The notes under the pieces were generated by a model, which had not been told where the DNA came from, did not search any database, and saw only the letters and a program-made list of their open reading frames with translations. The translations under genes and the position numbers were made by a program. A stretch of 64,000 nt of DNA. Origin: Pirellula staleyi DSM 6068. GTDB taxonomy: Bacteria > Planctomycetota > Planctomycetia > Pirellulales > Pirellulaceae. Shown here piece by piece: positions 1-8,352 of this stretch (positions are counted from its first letter, which is position 1; every line of letters begins with the position of its first letter). The stretch spans positions 1,860,001-1,924,000 of the forward strand of contig NC_013720.1 of the NCBI RefSeq assembly GCF_000025185.1, given 5' to 3'.

Positions 1-925
1 CATCCACCGGACCAACACCTACGCTTCGGAAACTCCCGTGACCGACGGCGAGCGGCTGTATGTTTACTTCGGCATGACCGGGCTCTATTGCTACGATCTC
101 GCCGGCAAAGAGCTTTGGAAAAAAGACCTCGGCACGTACGAAATGCAGAACGGCTGGGGAACCGGCAGCTCGCCAGCGGTCGACGATAAGCGGCTCTACA
201 TCCAGTGCGATAACGAGGAGAAATCGTTCCTCGTTGCCTTGGACAAAACCGATGGCAAAGTGCTGTGGCAAAAGGATCGGGATGAGAAGTCGAACTGGTC
301 GACCCCGTATCTCTGGAAGAACAAGCTGCGGACCGAGCTGGTGACCGGTGGTGGCAACAAGATGCGTTCGTATAACCCCGAAACGGGCGAGCTGCTGTGG
401 GAGTGTGGTGGCGGTGTCAGCCGCTGCTCGGCCACCCCGGTGGGCAACGACGACATGCTGTTCGTCGGCACCGGCGGGGGACAAGGTTCGGGACCACTCC
501 TGGCCATCAAAGCGGGAGCCAAGGGGGACATCAGCCTCTCGGGAACCGATAGCTCAAGCGACTTCGTCGCCTGGAGCGTCGAACGGGGTGGACCACCGAT
601 GGCCTCGCCGCTGCTCTATCAGGGGCTGCTGTATGTCCTCGATCAGCGCGGCGGTGTGATCACCTGCTACGACGCTGCCACCGGCAAACAGCATTACAAA
701 GAACGTCTTCCCGGCGCCACCGGTTTCTATTCCTCGCCGTGGGCCTGCGGCGACACGGTCTATGTGATGGATCAAGAGGGAACAGCGTTTGTGCTGAAGG
801 CTGGCCCAACGCTCGAAGTGCTGCAGACCAACAAGCTCGGCGAGATGTTTTGGTCGAGCGTTTGCGTGGCCGACGGCAGCTTGATCCTGCGAGGCATCGA
901 CAACATCTACTGCATCAAGCCCTAA
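1..925 (+). CDS. PQQ-binding-like beta-propeller protein, 5' truncated
   Basis: The frame is already open at base 2 (IHRTNTYASETPV...), so the gene begins upstream of the window and only its C-terminal part, about 308 residues, is seen. It contains repeated blades of the PQQ/BamB type: a strand ending in LYV or LFV followed by a short turn such as DAATGK, DKTDGK or NPETGE, then a Trp- or aromatic-rich strand (ELLWECGGG, KVLWQKDRD). About five blades can be counted. In planctomycetes such proteins are usually exported and often annotated as outer-membrane assembly lipoprotein-like or alcohol-dehydrogenase-like, but no catalytic residues for a dehydrogenase are visible here. The gene ends with TAA just before a strong hairpin and converges on the next gene. 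Family is secure; role is unknown. Confidence 0.85.
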   Translation, partial: IHRTNTYASETPVTDGERLYVYFGMTGLYCYDLAGKELWKKDLGTYEMQNGWGTGSSPAVDDKRLYIQCDNEEKSFLVALDKTDGKVLWQKDRDEKSNWSTPYLWKNKLRTELVTGGGNKMRSYNPETGELLWECGGGVSRCSATPVGNDDMLFVGTGGGQGSGPLLAIKAGAKGDISLSGTDSSSDFVAWSVERGGPPMASPLLYQGLLYVLDQRGGVITCYDAATGKQHYKERLPGATGFYSSPWACGDTVYVMDQEGTAFVLKAGPTLEVLQTNKLGEMFWSSVCVADGSLILRGIDNIYCIKP

Positions 926-950
926 GCTACGAACGATAGCGCATGAAAAA

Positions 951-988
951 ACGCAAGGTGGAAAGCTGAAGAGCGTTCCACCTTGCGT
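951..988. terminator. Bidirectional intrinsic terminator
   Basis: Perfect 13-bp arms ACGCAAGGTGGAA (951-963) and TTCCACCTTGCGT (976-988) enclose a 12-base loop. A run of six A (945-950) precedes the left arm, which gives a T run on the minus strand. The hairpin lies between convergent genes ending at 925 (+) and 1033 (-), so it probably stops transcription from both sides. Confidence 0.85.
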
Positions 989-1032
989 CGTTTATCGGCC
1001 GAAGTTTGCGAGCAGTTCGAGCGCGTCCGGCA

Positions 1033-2520
1033 CTAGAACTCGAGCTGATACTTCTGCGACATCACTTGGCGAACCTTGGCGGTTTCGTTGTCCATCTCGG
1101 CGAAGATGGCGCGGGCCGTGGTGGCTCCTTGAGCCTTCTGCTCGGCACCAATCGCGCGACGCTGACCGGCGACGTTGTTCCACTGCACGGTATAGTCGTA
1201 GCCCCCACCCCAGAAGCCGCCGTAGCTGCTCCCCGAGGTGGTGTACTCTTGATAAACCTGCGCCTTCATCGCCGCGCTGTTAATGCCAATTCCCTTGAGC
1301 GCGGTCGAAGCATCGCGCATCCGCTGCGTGGTGTAGCGGCCGTAGGCGAGCATTTCCGGATCGACGTTCAGCACCGGCAAGCGATCGATACGACGAGCCC
1401 AGTTGTCGAGCCACATCGCGTTTTGGCCAAGGGTCTTCGAGCTCGACGATTCACGCCGCGCATCGTCACGAATCGCGGTAATCGCCTTGAAATACTGCTG
1501 GGTCGAGAGCGCCACGCGGCTCGCTTCCGGAAGCTGCGACTGCGAGCGCGACTTGTTCGCCGCAATCAGAGCGGCTGTTGGGTGATCGATCAGCGTGAGG
1601 ACACGCTTGCGACCTTCGCGCGACATCGGGCCGTGGAAGCTGAAGCGGTTGGCCTCGGTGCTGGCGGTCCATGTTTCAATATCGTCGATCATCAGCCCCA
1701 GGTTCGTGAGCGCCTCGATCAAAATCGGCTTGGCGTAAGGGGCGAGGATCGTTGCATCTTGATTGAAGTGCACCATCAAGCGGCCGAACGATTCGTCGGT
1801 CACCGCCATCTCGAGCACCACACCCCGCAGGCTGGCCAGTGCCTGAGCAGCGGCATCCATGTCGACATTCTTGCCCGAGAGTGCGCTGCTGCCAGCGAGC
1901 TTCATCTTTAGGATCGAAGCGGGAACAGCATCCTCGAGATCAAACGCCACCACCACCTGGCTCGTCTCCGAGGCTTTGAGGGTCCCCATCAGGTAGGGCG
2001 AAAGTTTCGGCTCGGTTTGCGTGCTGACATCGCGAATCCAGCGCGACACCGTTTGACGATTGGCGGGGGCCATCACGCCGAGCCGCATCGTGTCGAGCTG
2101 CACGCAGTACGAATCGTCGCTGAGTGCCACCGCTTGCAGCGAGCCGATCTGATCGAGCGTGCCACCTGCTTCGCGAGCGATCTCGGCGATCGTGTGCCCG
2201 GTGCTGTAGTCGGCCAAGGCCACTTCCCACAGCGGACGCATCGTTTGATAGTCCATTTGAGCGGCCAGAATCATCTGCTTGGTGTCGGGGGCGATCGTCA
2301 CCAGCCCCGAAGCAAACGCTTGTTCGTACTTGAGCTTCCAACCCTCTTTTTCCGCGAGGGGGCTGGCCATGATCTTCTCGGTATCGAGCAGCACAATAGC
2401 ATTGGCGCTACCAGGAACCTTGGCTGCCAGCGATTCGAACTGTGCCTCGGCACGTTCAGCACTGGCCAGCAGCAGCGCAGCAGCGAGGAGAAGGGTGGGA
2501 ATCAAGTGCGAGCGGAGCAT
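1033..2520 (-). CDS. Secreted protein of unknown function
   Basis: A 495-residue protein I do not recognise. The start chosen (MLRSHLIP) gives a clean signal peptide with a leucine/alanine-rich core ending ASAERAEAQ, and a GAGG ribosome-binding site sits 6-7 bases upstream; an upstream in-frame ATG would add 11 unlikely residues. The mature part is mixed alpha/beta with no transmembrane segment or catalytic motif I can name. The C-terminal 100 residues hold a Gly/Ser/Tyr-rich stretch (SGSSYGGFWGGGYDY) followed by a helical tail rich in charged residues. Planctomycete genomes carry many exported proteins of this style, but a link to a named family would need a profile search. It converges on the PQQ-propeller gene and has a terminator downstream. 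Confidence 0.75.
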   Translation of the reverse strand: MLRSHLIPTLLLAAALLLASAERAEAQFESLAAKVPGSANAIVLLDTEKIMASPLAEKEGWKLKYEQAFASGLVTIAPDTKQMILAAQMDYQTMRPLWEVALADYSTGHTIAEIAREAGGTLDQIGSLQAVALSDDSYCVQLDTMRLGVMAPANRQTVSRWIRDVSTQTEPKLSPYLMGTLKASETSQVVVAFDLEDAVPASILKMKLAGSSALSGKNVDMDAAAQALASLRGVVLEMAVTDESFGRLMVHFNQDATILAPYAKPILIEALTNLGLMIDDIETWTASTEANRFSFHGPMSREGRKRVLTLIDHPTAALIAANKSRSQSQLPEASRVALSTQQYFKAITAIRDDARRESSSSKTLGQNAMWLDNWARRIDRLPVLNVDPEMLAYGRYTTQRMRDASTALKGIGINSAAMKAQVYQEYTTSGSSYGGFWGGGYDYTVQWNNVAGQRRAIGAEQKAQGATTARAIFAEMDNETAKVRQVMSQKYQLEF

Positions 2521-3201
2521 GATGAGCCTCGTGACGACAAACGCGCGCGGCACTAGCCATCTACAGAAGGGCTAAGGAATTCCGGCCATCGCGCGGCCCT
2601 TGATTCTAGTTGCGACCACCCCCGATGATCAAACGAAATCCTGGCTCCAGCCGTTCCTCCTCAAAACCGACCAACCCCCACCAATTACCACTCCTGTGAC
2701 ACCCTGTCACACTCCGCCACTCGTCCGCAAATCCTCACCACCCCGCCTTCAGCCTCCAGAGAGGAAACAATCACGAGTTTGGGATGGACCATATTTGCAT
2801 CGTAAGGAGACGGGTGTGATTCCGTACGTGGCTGGGGTGAGGAATTCGTTTAAAAGATGTAAATGCAGATGTGAGGTAGTTGCTCGAGGAGTCCTGCGAA
2901 CTGGCAAATAGATAATGCGTCCAAATGTCACAAAAGTACAGTGGACAGCAATCGAAACCTTGAATCCACGAGAATTTCACACTACAACACTAAAAGTTAG
3001 TGACCAAGGGCCAATCAACGCGCTTCATACTCATTTTTTATTGCGAATTCTCGCTCGCATTGAACTATGGCCAACGCAATTATTTCTCTGAAGATTCGTT
3101 GAGCTTAGTAAATGAATGATTTTTGTTCCTGCGCAACCCTATACAAGCATCAAAGAGCCTAAAACTCTAACGCAAATTATCCCCACAAAAAAGGACGCGT
3201 A
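2521..3201. other. Intergenic region upstream of the DUF262 gene
   Basis: This holds divergent 5' regions for the genes starting at 2520 (-) and 3202 (+). Composition shifts from GC-rich near 2600 to clearly AT-rich by about 2900, the same shift seen in the following gene. No RNA gene, integrase remnant or convincing direct-repeat attachment site was found by eye. Short open frames here lack codon bias and are not called. Confidence 0.5.
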
Positions 3202-4911
3202 ATGGCTACGATTGATGGAATTCAAATCTCGCGAGAAGGTATCGGTCATGCAATTGCCGACAACTATCTCGCAGTGCCGGTTTATCAACGTTCCTATGCG
3301 TGGGAGGAATCACATGTGGAGGACCTGTTTCACGATCTGGCGACAGCAATCGCAAATTCTGAGAGCGAGTATTTTCTGGGTTCAATAGTGGTGACGAATG
3401 ATCCAAACGGTATTCCAGAGGTGGTGGATGGTCAGCAGCGACTCGCTACTACTATCGTACTCCTTGCCGCAATTAGGGATTATTTTTCCAACAACAAGGA
3501 TCAAAAGCGGGCTGATGGGATTGAGCATAAGTTTCTGATGTCAACAGACCTGCGCAGTCAGGAAATAGTTCCTAGGATGAAACTGAATGAGACCGATAAC
3601 GACTACTTCAAGAGTCGGGTCCTGCTTAAGCCGGACGATCCGGTACGCAAAGAGCATCAGAAGGCCATACCCAACAAAGACTCTCATCGTAAACTGCATG
3701 CTGCGGCAAAAATTGCAGCACAGCAGGTGAATAATATTGTCAAGCAATACAAAGAGTCTGATCGTGGAGACAGATTGATCGATTGGGTGGATTACCTTTG
3801 TGAGAAGGCGCGTGTAATTTGGGTGACAGTACCTGATCATTCAAATGCATTCGTAATTTTTGAAACACTGAATGATCGCGGGCTTGAGCTTTCAATCTCC
3901 GACCTTCTAAAAAATTATCTGTTCGGACGATCTGGCGATCGAATCAAGGAGGTGCAGCAACGATGGGCATCAATGACTGGCGCTCTAGAGACAGTAAGCA
4001 GTGAGGGAATTAGCGTACTTTATATTAAACACTTGTGGGCTTCTATGTATGGACCCGTAAGAGAAAAGCACTTGTATACAAAGATACGCGAGCAAGTTAA
4101 GAATAAGCAAGGTGCGATTGACTTAGCTACTAATCTTTCTGAGAATGCCACTTGCTATGCGGCTATTCTCAATCCTAGTCACGAGCTTTGGAACTCGTAT
4201 GGTACTAGTGCCCGAAAGCATGTCGAAACACTTCGATCTCTGCGTGCAGAGCAATTGAGACCTTTGGTTCTTGCTGTTGTGAAGTCCTTTTCTGAAAATG
4301 AAGCAAAAAAAGCCCTGAAGCTTTTCGTGTGCTGGGCCGTAAGGTTTCTAATTGTCGGTGGGCACGGAGGCGGTGTGATGGAAAAGGCCTATGCAGAGCG
4401 AGCTTTGGAGGTTCGAAACGATTCTATCAAAAACACTAAGCAACTTGCCAAGGCTATGCTTGAGGTAATTCCATCCGATGCTGCTTTTGAGTCAGCCTTT
4501 GCTAGTGCCCGAGTTTCCCAGGCGAATCTTGCCCGCTACTATCTCCGTGCGATTGAATTGAAGAAACGAAAAGTTGCAGAGCCTGAACTAGTTCCGAATT
4601 CCGAAGAAGAAGTCATTAATCTTGAGCACGTGCTGCCAGCGACCCCGCAGACGAAATGGAAGGGTTTTACTCCCGAAATTGCTGATGCATATTACAAGCG
4701 TATTGGCAATCTTTGCCTTCTTAAGGCGACGGCAAATTCCCTTATAGGGAACTCGCCATTCTCTCAAAAGGTCAAGGTGTATGCCCAGTCCGAATTTGAG
4801 CTAACATCTTCTATTTCTAAAAATAATGAGTGGACTGTCGATACAATAGCTAAGCGGCAACTGGAACTTGCTAAGCTGGCAGTAGAAACGTGGCCTATAG
4901 TAGTCAAGTAA
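3202..4911 (+). CDS. DUF262 / DUF1524 protein (GmrSD-like), probable DNA-targeting defence enzyme
   Basis: A 569-residue protein with the two-part layout of the GmrS/GmrD family fused in one chain. The N-terminal DUF262 (ParB/Srx-like, nucleotide-handling) domain shows VPVYQRSYAW at residues 25-34, GSIVV at 60-64 and the signature DGQQR at 76-80. The C-terminal DUF1524 (HNH-like nuclease) domain shows NLEHVLP around 473-479, RIGNLCLL around 500-507 and NSPFSQK near 520. Both signature sets are intact and length is normal for fused members, so the protein looks active. Characterised relatives (GmrSD, BrxU, SspE) cut modified or incoming phage DNA; that role is inferred here. The gene uses many A/T-ending codons, unlike its neighbours, which suggests horizontal acquisition. 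No methylase or partner nuclease lies next to it. Confidence 0.9.
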   Translation: MATIDGIQISREGIGHAIADNYLAVPVYQRSYAWEESHVEDLFHDLATAIANSESEYFLGSIVVTNDPNGIPEVVDGQQRLATTIVLLAAIRDYFSNNKDQKRADGIEHKFLMSTDLRSQEIVPRMKLNETDNDYFKSRVLLKPDDPVRKEHQKAIPNKDSHRKLHAAAKIAAQQVNNIVKQYKESDRGDRLIDWVDYLCEKARVIWVTVPDHSNAFVIFETLNDRGLELSISDLLKNYLFGRSGDRIKEVQQRWASMTGALETVSSEGISVLYIKHLWASMYGPVREKHLYTKIREQVKNKQGAIDLATNLSENATCYAAILNPSHELWNSYGTSARKHVETLRSLRAEQLRPLVLAVVKSFSENEAKKALKLFVCWAVRFLIVGGHGGGVMEKAYAERALEVRNDSIKNTKQLAKAMLEVIPSDAAFESAFASARVSQANLARYYLRAIELKKRKVAEPELVPNSEEEVINLEHVLPATPQTKWKGFTPEIADAYYKRIGNLCLLKATANSLIGNSPFSQKVKVYAQSEFELTSSISKNNEWTVDTIAKRQLELAKLAVETWPIVVK

Positions 4912-4994
4912 TGATGTTGGGCTTAAATCAGTTTTAACTGTCAGGTACGAGCTTACCTGGCCGACTGGATGAAGAGAAACTTGTAGATGGTCTT

Positions 4995-5660
4995 TTAGGA
5001 GCCTACGAAAACGTCGATCCAGTATTTGTCGGAGTTGTCGTCCCAGCGTACGACAGCTTGTGCACCGCGAAGCCACAGCTCGAGCTGCGGCTGATAGGGA
5101 TCGAGGCGACGAATCTCGTCGGGGCAAAATGGCGTGAGGCAATATCCTTGGACTTCAAAGCTCGCCGCGAGGGTATACAGCGCTTCCCGAAGAAAGTGCA
5201 TCGCTTCGCTCTCCGGGCCCCGTCCGTCGAAGGCAAAGCCAATGTAGAGATCCCCCAATTCTTCGACCAAGGGAGCCGCCTGCTGAGATTCTTCGCGGGT
5301 GATGGCCCGTCTTTTTATATGGACGGGGTAGCTGGGAGGATCGATTTCGCAGCACTCGCATCCCCGCGCGATCGACTCGGTCACCAAGGCACGCAGCTCG
5401 TCGTCGGTGGAGTCGACGGGGGCGGGTATCAGATAGATGCCATCGTATTGTTTCGCAGCATCGATGCAGCGTGTGACCCGCGCAAGTAGCTCGTCGCCAC
5501 AAGGGAGCGGCGCGAAGGCGCTCGCTAAGCGATCGGGATAACGCCGGAGATCTGCCAGAACGCCAGCCATATCGTCCGGTTCGTTGAACGGTGGTAGGTC
5601 GGGCTCGTCGAGCAGTCGGTGCCAAAGAGCAAGCCATTCACGGACCGATTCTTCAGCCAT
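4995..5660 (-). CDS. Protein of unknown function, 221 aa
   Basis: I do not recognise this family. The protein is soluble, acidic and mixed alpha/beta, with an N-terminal helix (SVREWLALWHRLLDEPD), a central CECCEIDPPSYPVHIKRR segment and a C-terminal part ending WDDNSDKYWIDVFVGS. There is no signal peptide or membrane segment. The start MAEESVREW was chosen because the 73 residues in front of it, although open, have no codon bias and run into the hairpin-repeat region. Hairpin repeats lie on both sides and the AT-richer DUF262 gene ends about 80 bases away (convergent). Its own base composition matches the chromosome, so it may be a resident gene in an insertion-prone spot. Confidence 0.65.
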   Translation of the reverse strand: MAEESVREWLALWHRLLDEPDLPPFNEPDDMAGVLADLRRYPDRLASAFAPLPCGDELLARVTRCIDAAKQYDGIYLIPAPVDSTDDELRALVTESIARGCECCEIDPPSYPVHIKRRAITREESQQAAPLVEELGDLYIGFAFDGRGPESEAMHFLREALYTLAASFEVQGYCLTPFCPDEIRRLDPYQPQLELWLRGAQAVVRWDDNSDKYWIDVFVGS

Positions 5661-6315
5661 GTTGCCAGCGCTTTCATTCTCCACGAAGGGATTGTCGAAC
5701 GAGCCCGGTCTCGTTCGAGCCCAGCAGATTTCACGCGTGGCGTTTATTCTGCAGATCGTGGGTGGGGAGTCAATGAAATAGCAGCGACGCGCAGGCTTGC
5801 TCTGGGAGGGGCCTTGGTCGACTTCGTCAAACCCGGTAGCGGACCTACCGAGGGTATCCTGCAGTAGGTCCGGCTGCACCGGACAAGAGGTGCTATGAGA
5901 GCAAATCCCAATTCTTGTAGGTCAGGTACTCTGTACCTGACAGATCTTGGTCCCTGGCTATAACAAGAAGTGTTAGGCTCTCATTAAAAAATCACAATTG
6001 AGGCCCCGTCTTTTGTCAGGTACGGAGTACCTGACCTACCAATACTATCCCGACCGGTGGCGACCGAGCGGACACTCGTGTTTTGATCCCAGGTTGCTCG
6101 CAGTCTGGGCCGACGAAGTCGGCAAGAGGCGATTAAGTAGCAAGCCTCTTGTGAACCCAGTTTGCGAGCAAACTGGGGTGAAGAGGAGCGGGAGAAGATG
6201 GTCTGCACCGGTGGCTTCAGCTTTGTAGGACCGGCTGCACTGGACAAGAGGCGCAAGGCAGGGCCAAAACAGCGTTGAACTGCGCCGAGCACCGGCACCC
6301 TGTCCAGGAAGCCAG

Positions 6316-6377
6316 AAACGCCACACGAGAATGGCACGCCTTAGCGCTGTCAGGTTCCCTTTGGGCACCTGACCTAC
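6316..6377 (+). repeat. 62-nt direct repeat, copy A
   Basis: The unit begins AAACGCCACACGAGA, continues through CCTTAGCGC and ends in the hairpin at 6349-6373 followed by CTAC. The second copy at 6461-6522 is nearly identical, with differences concentrated in the hairpin loop and one compensated stem pair. Confidence 0.8.
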
Positions 6378-6460
6378 GCGTCGGTGTAGCGATCAATATC
6401 ATGTTCAATGGGTGCCCAGCGAGTTTTGTCAGGTACGGAGTACCTGACCTACCAATGCTA

Positions 6461-6522
6461 AAACGCCACACGAGAAAGGCATGCCTTAGCGCCGTCTGGT
6501 TCCCTGCGGGCACCAGACCTAC
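6461..6522 (+). repeat. 62-nt direct repeat, copy B
   Basis: Second copy of the unit at 6316-6377. The stem reads GTCTGGT / ACCAGAC here where copy A has GTCAGGT / ACCTGAC, so both arms changed together. Immediately upstream is another hairpin (6428-6448) that matches the one at 6015-6035 including its flanks. Confidence 0.8.
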
Positions 6523-6596
6523 ATTATTAAAACGATCTAATAAGATATTAGAAGGTTGGTGGTTAGGAGGTGTGTGTTATAGAGGTTTAATGGTTG

Positions 6597-7103
6597 TTAG
6601 ATGTGGGTAGAAGACTGGAATTGGTCTTTGTAGGATTTGCGGCCGAGGAGCCGATTCCAATCTTTAAGGATTCGCTTTTGGTTGAGCGAAGGGAGGAGGG
6701 AGGGACCGCTTGAGAGGATCACGCTGCTGCCGACCGTCAGGCGCTGCTGGTTCTTGAAGTAGGCGGTGTGCGAGCAGGCGGAGCAGCAGACCATTTGATG
6801 CTCGATGTAGATCCCTGGGCTGCGCCAGGGGGAAGGGTTCTCGCCGTCGTCGGACTCGGGAAAGGTGGCGTAGGTGCCAACCAGCGAGAGATGGGTTTGG
6901 GCGGCGAGGCGAAACGCGCGGGGCCAGATCTCGCTGTCGAGGAAGTCGATATCGAGGGCGTCCCAGTGGGGGACATGGCCGACCGGTAGCGCGGCGAAGA
7001 GGGTCTCGCGAATCCCCAGCAGAAGCCCGAAGCTGTACTGGCTGGGGTTCTGCCACGAGTGCTTTTTGAGGAGGGTGCGAACGGCGCGGGAAACGATCAG
7101 CAT
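6597..7103 (-). CDS. Small protein, possible degenerate MPN/JAB-like fold
   Basis: A 168-residue protein with no signal peptide. It is not confidently recognised. The layout recalls the MPN/JAB fold: an early SFGLLLG strand (24-30), a DIDFLDSEIWPRAFRLAAQ strand-helix, and LVGTYATFP (74-82) at the place where JAMM peptidases carry a G-x-Y-H-S-H-P motif, followed by a PSPW turn. The two metal-binding histidines are replaced by Ala and Phe, so if the fold is right the protein is not a JAMM peptidase. CCSACSH (106-112) is a second notable cluster that could bind metal. A GAAGG site lies upstream of the ATG. The gene sits between the hairpin cluster and a GC-rich stretch. Fold assignment is inference from motif order only. 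Confidence 0.6.
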   Translation of the reverse strand: MLIVSRAVRTLLKKHSWQNPSQYSFGLLLGIRETLFAALPVGHVPHWDALDIDFLDSEIWPRAFRLAAQTHLSLVGTYATFPESDDGENPSPWRSPGIYIEHQMVCCSACSHTAYFKNQQRLTVGSSVILSSGPSLLPSLNQKRILKDWNRLLGRKSYKDQFQSSTHI

Positions 7104-7276
7104 GACGGGGCTACCTTCTCGGAGATCTGGCCACGGACCAAAGGTGTCCGGGTGCAGAGAGGAGGAGCGCGCGGCGAGGGAGGTTCGCGCAGCACTTCGC
7201 CGCAGAAGTCGCCACCCCCGCGCGAGGGGCGCGCGTGAACTCGCGCTTTGTGCGCTTTGGCGCGCGCGAGCGCAAT

Positions 7277-7314
7277 AAAAAAGGTTCGCGCGAGGAATGA
7301 AGCTCGCGCGAACC
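7277..7314 (-). terminator. Intrinsic terminator downstream of the XRE-type regulator
   Basis: Perfect 12-bp arms GGTTCGCGCGAG (7283-7294) and CTCGCGCGAACC (7303-7314) with an 8-base loop. Six A at 7277-7282 become a T run on the minus strand, the direction of the gene ending at 7400. The surrounding 7150-7275 stretch is very rich in GCGCGC words and holds no gene. Confidence 0.88.
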
Positions 7315-7399
7315 TAGGGATGATGGCGAAACAGGATAAATGTGCGGGGGAGGTGCCTGAGGGTGACAGCCGACCGGCGGTCGACCCATCGAGCGAAGT

Positions 7400-7924
7400 T
7401 TATTCGTAGTGCGAGAAGGTGTCGTCGCTGATCGGGCTTTCGGCGATCCGTCCGAGTTCGTCGTTGCTGCGACGCTGTCCGACGCTGTGCCAAGGGCTCA
7501 CTTCCGACAGTTCGGGCATGATTTCGGCCAGTTGCTGAACGAGGTTCTCGGCCATTCGCTGCGTTTGCGGCGTGGTGGCGGTTTCGAGGATCGCGGCGGC
7601 AGTTTTCATGACGCGGACGAGCTGAGCTCGCTGCATCACGGGGCGGCTAAGTGGTTCAGCCGACTCACTTAAGAGCTCGCCTACAGGAACGTCGAGCGCT
7701 TCCTGCCAGCGGTAGAGATCGCTCAATTTCAGGTCGGTGGTGGCCTGTTCTTGAGCTCGTACCTGGCGGATATCGCAGCCCAAATGGCGGGCGGCGCTAC
7801 GCAGGGACATGCCTTGCAAACGACGGACTTCTTGGATGCGGTGCATCACCTGGCCTTTGGCCGGCGATGGTGATCCGAGAGGGGCCTCGTCGAGACTAAA
7901 CAAACTAAGTTCTACAGTTGCCAT
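7400..7924 (-). CDS. XRE-family helix-turn-helix regulator
   Basis: A 174-residue DNA-binding protein. Residues 26-82 form a Cro/C1-type HTH: HRIQEVRRLQGMSLRSAARH, then GCDIRQVRAQEQ as the recognition region, and LSDLYRWQEALDVPVGELL as the closing helices. The C-terminal half is helical (VMKTAAAILETATTPQTQRMAENLVQQL) and may dimerise. The tail (100-174) is polar and ends SDDTFSHYE. A GAGGAG ribosome-binding site is 9 bases upstream of the ATG. It stands alone with its own terminator, so targets cannot be read from context. Similar regulators in planctomycetes are of unknown function. Confidence 0.85.
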   Translation of the reverse strand: MATVELSLFSLDEAPLGSPSPAKGQVMHRIQEVRRLQGMSLRSAARHLGCDIRQVRAQEQATTDLKLSDLYRWQEALDVPVGELLSESAEPLSRPVMQRAQLVRVMKTAAAILETATTPQTQRMAENLVQQLAEIMPELSEVSPWHSVGQRRSNDELGRIAESPISDDTFSHYE

Positions 7925-8352
7925 GTTCTCTGCTCCTCGCTCTCTCGGGGGCGGATGCCGGCCGAGTGTTCCGCAAGCGAAAAGTGAAGGGGGTTCGCCT
8001 CGCTACGCCTGCAAACATCACACAGTTTGCCATCTGCCGACACTCGCGACGTCGTGTCGCAAGGCCTCTGTTGTCAGCGGATGTGTTGGTAGCTGTCAGG
8101 TGATTCGACGCAGGGGCGGTACAAGAAGTTCCCCGGCCGGCTCAGAAAATTTGACAAAATCGTGGCAATCCGTCCTAGATGTTGCTACATTTCTCGACCG
8201 CTCGAGAGGCCAGCTGGCTGGTGGGTGTTTTTAAGTGATTGCTGCGTAACGGTTTGCGGAGACTGGTGAGGCCTCGAAGAGAGTGCCAGAGGCGGTGTGC
8301 GGATTTTGTGGAGCGGGCCAAAATTTCTTAAGCTGCAGGCTGCTGGCGAGAA
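7925..8352. other. Intergenic region, no gene seen
   Basis: Between the start of the XRE-type regulator (7924, minus) and the end of ldhA (8353, minus). It should contain the promoter of the regulator. No RNA gene, repeat or biased reading frame was recognised, and no clear terminator for ldhA was found. Confidence 0.4.

Larger units (their letters stand above)
4940..6522. repeat. Cluster of short hairpin repeats (REP-like family)
   Basis: At least seven small inverted repeats surround the gene at 4995-5660. Clear members are 5921-5941, 6015-6035 and 6428-6448 (arms GTCAGGTAC / GTACCTGAC, three-base loop tct or gga), 6349-6373 (GTCAGGT / ACCTGAC around CCC-GGG), 6494-6518 (GTCTGGT / ACCAGAC) and 5868-5884 (GTCCGG / CCGGAC). 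Most are flanked by GTAG or CTAC on one side. A weaker copy is at 4940-4961 (CAGGTA / TACCTG). Further hairpins are at 5834-5850 (CGGTAG / CTACCG) and 6156-6177 (CCCAGTTTG / CAAACTGGG). The arms vary but stay complementary. No transposase is adjacent. Confidence 0.85.

Noticed and set aside
1006-1911. A 301-residue plus-strand frame
   Set aside because: It is antisense to the secreted protein gene at 1033-2520 and shows the composition expected of a mirrored reading frame (rich in Arg, His and Leu).
2600-2911. Small plus-strand frame upstream of the DUF262 gene
   Set aside because: It has no ribosome-binding site, no codon bias and spans the base-composition shift.
5866-6522. Possible CRISPR array from regularly repeated palindromic words
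   Set aside because: Repeat spacing is irregular, the units differ in loop and orientation, and no cas gene is present. It fits a hairpin-repeat family instead.
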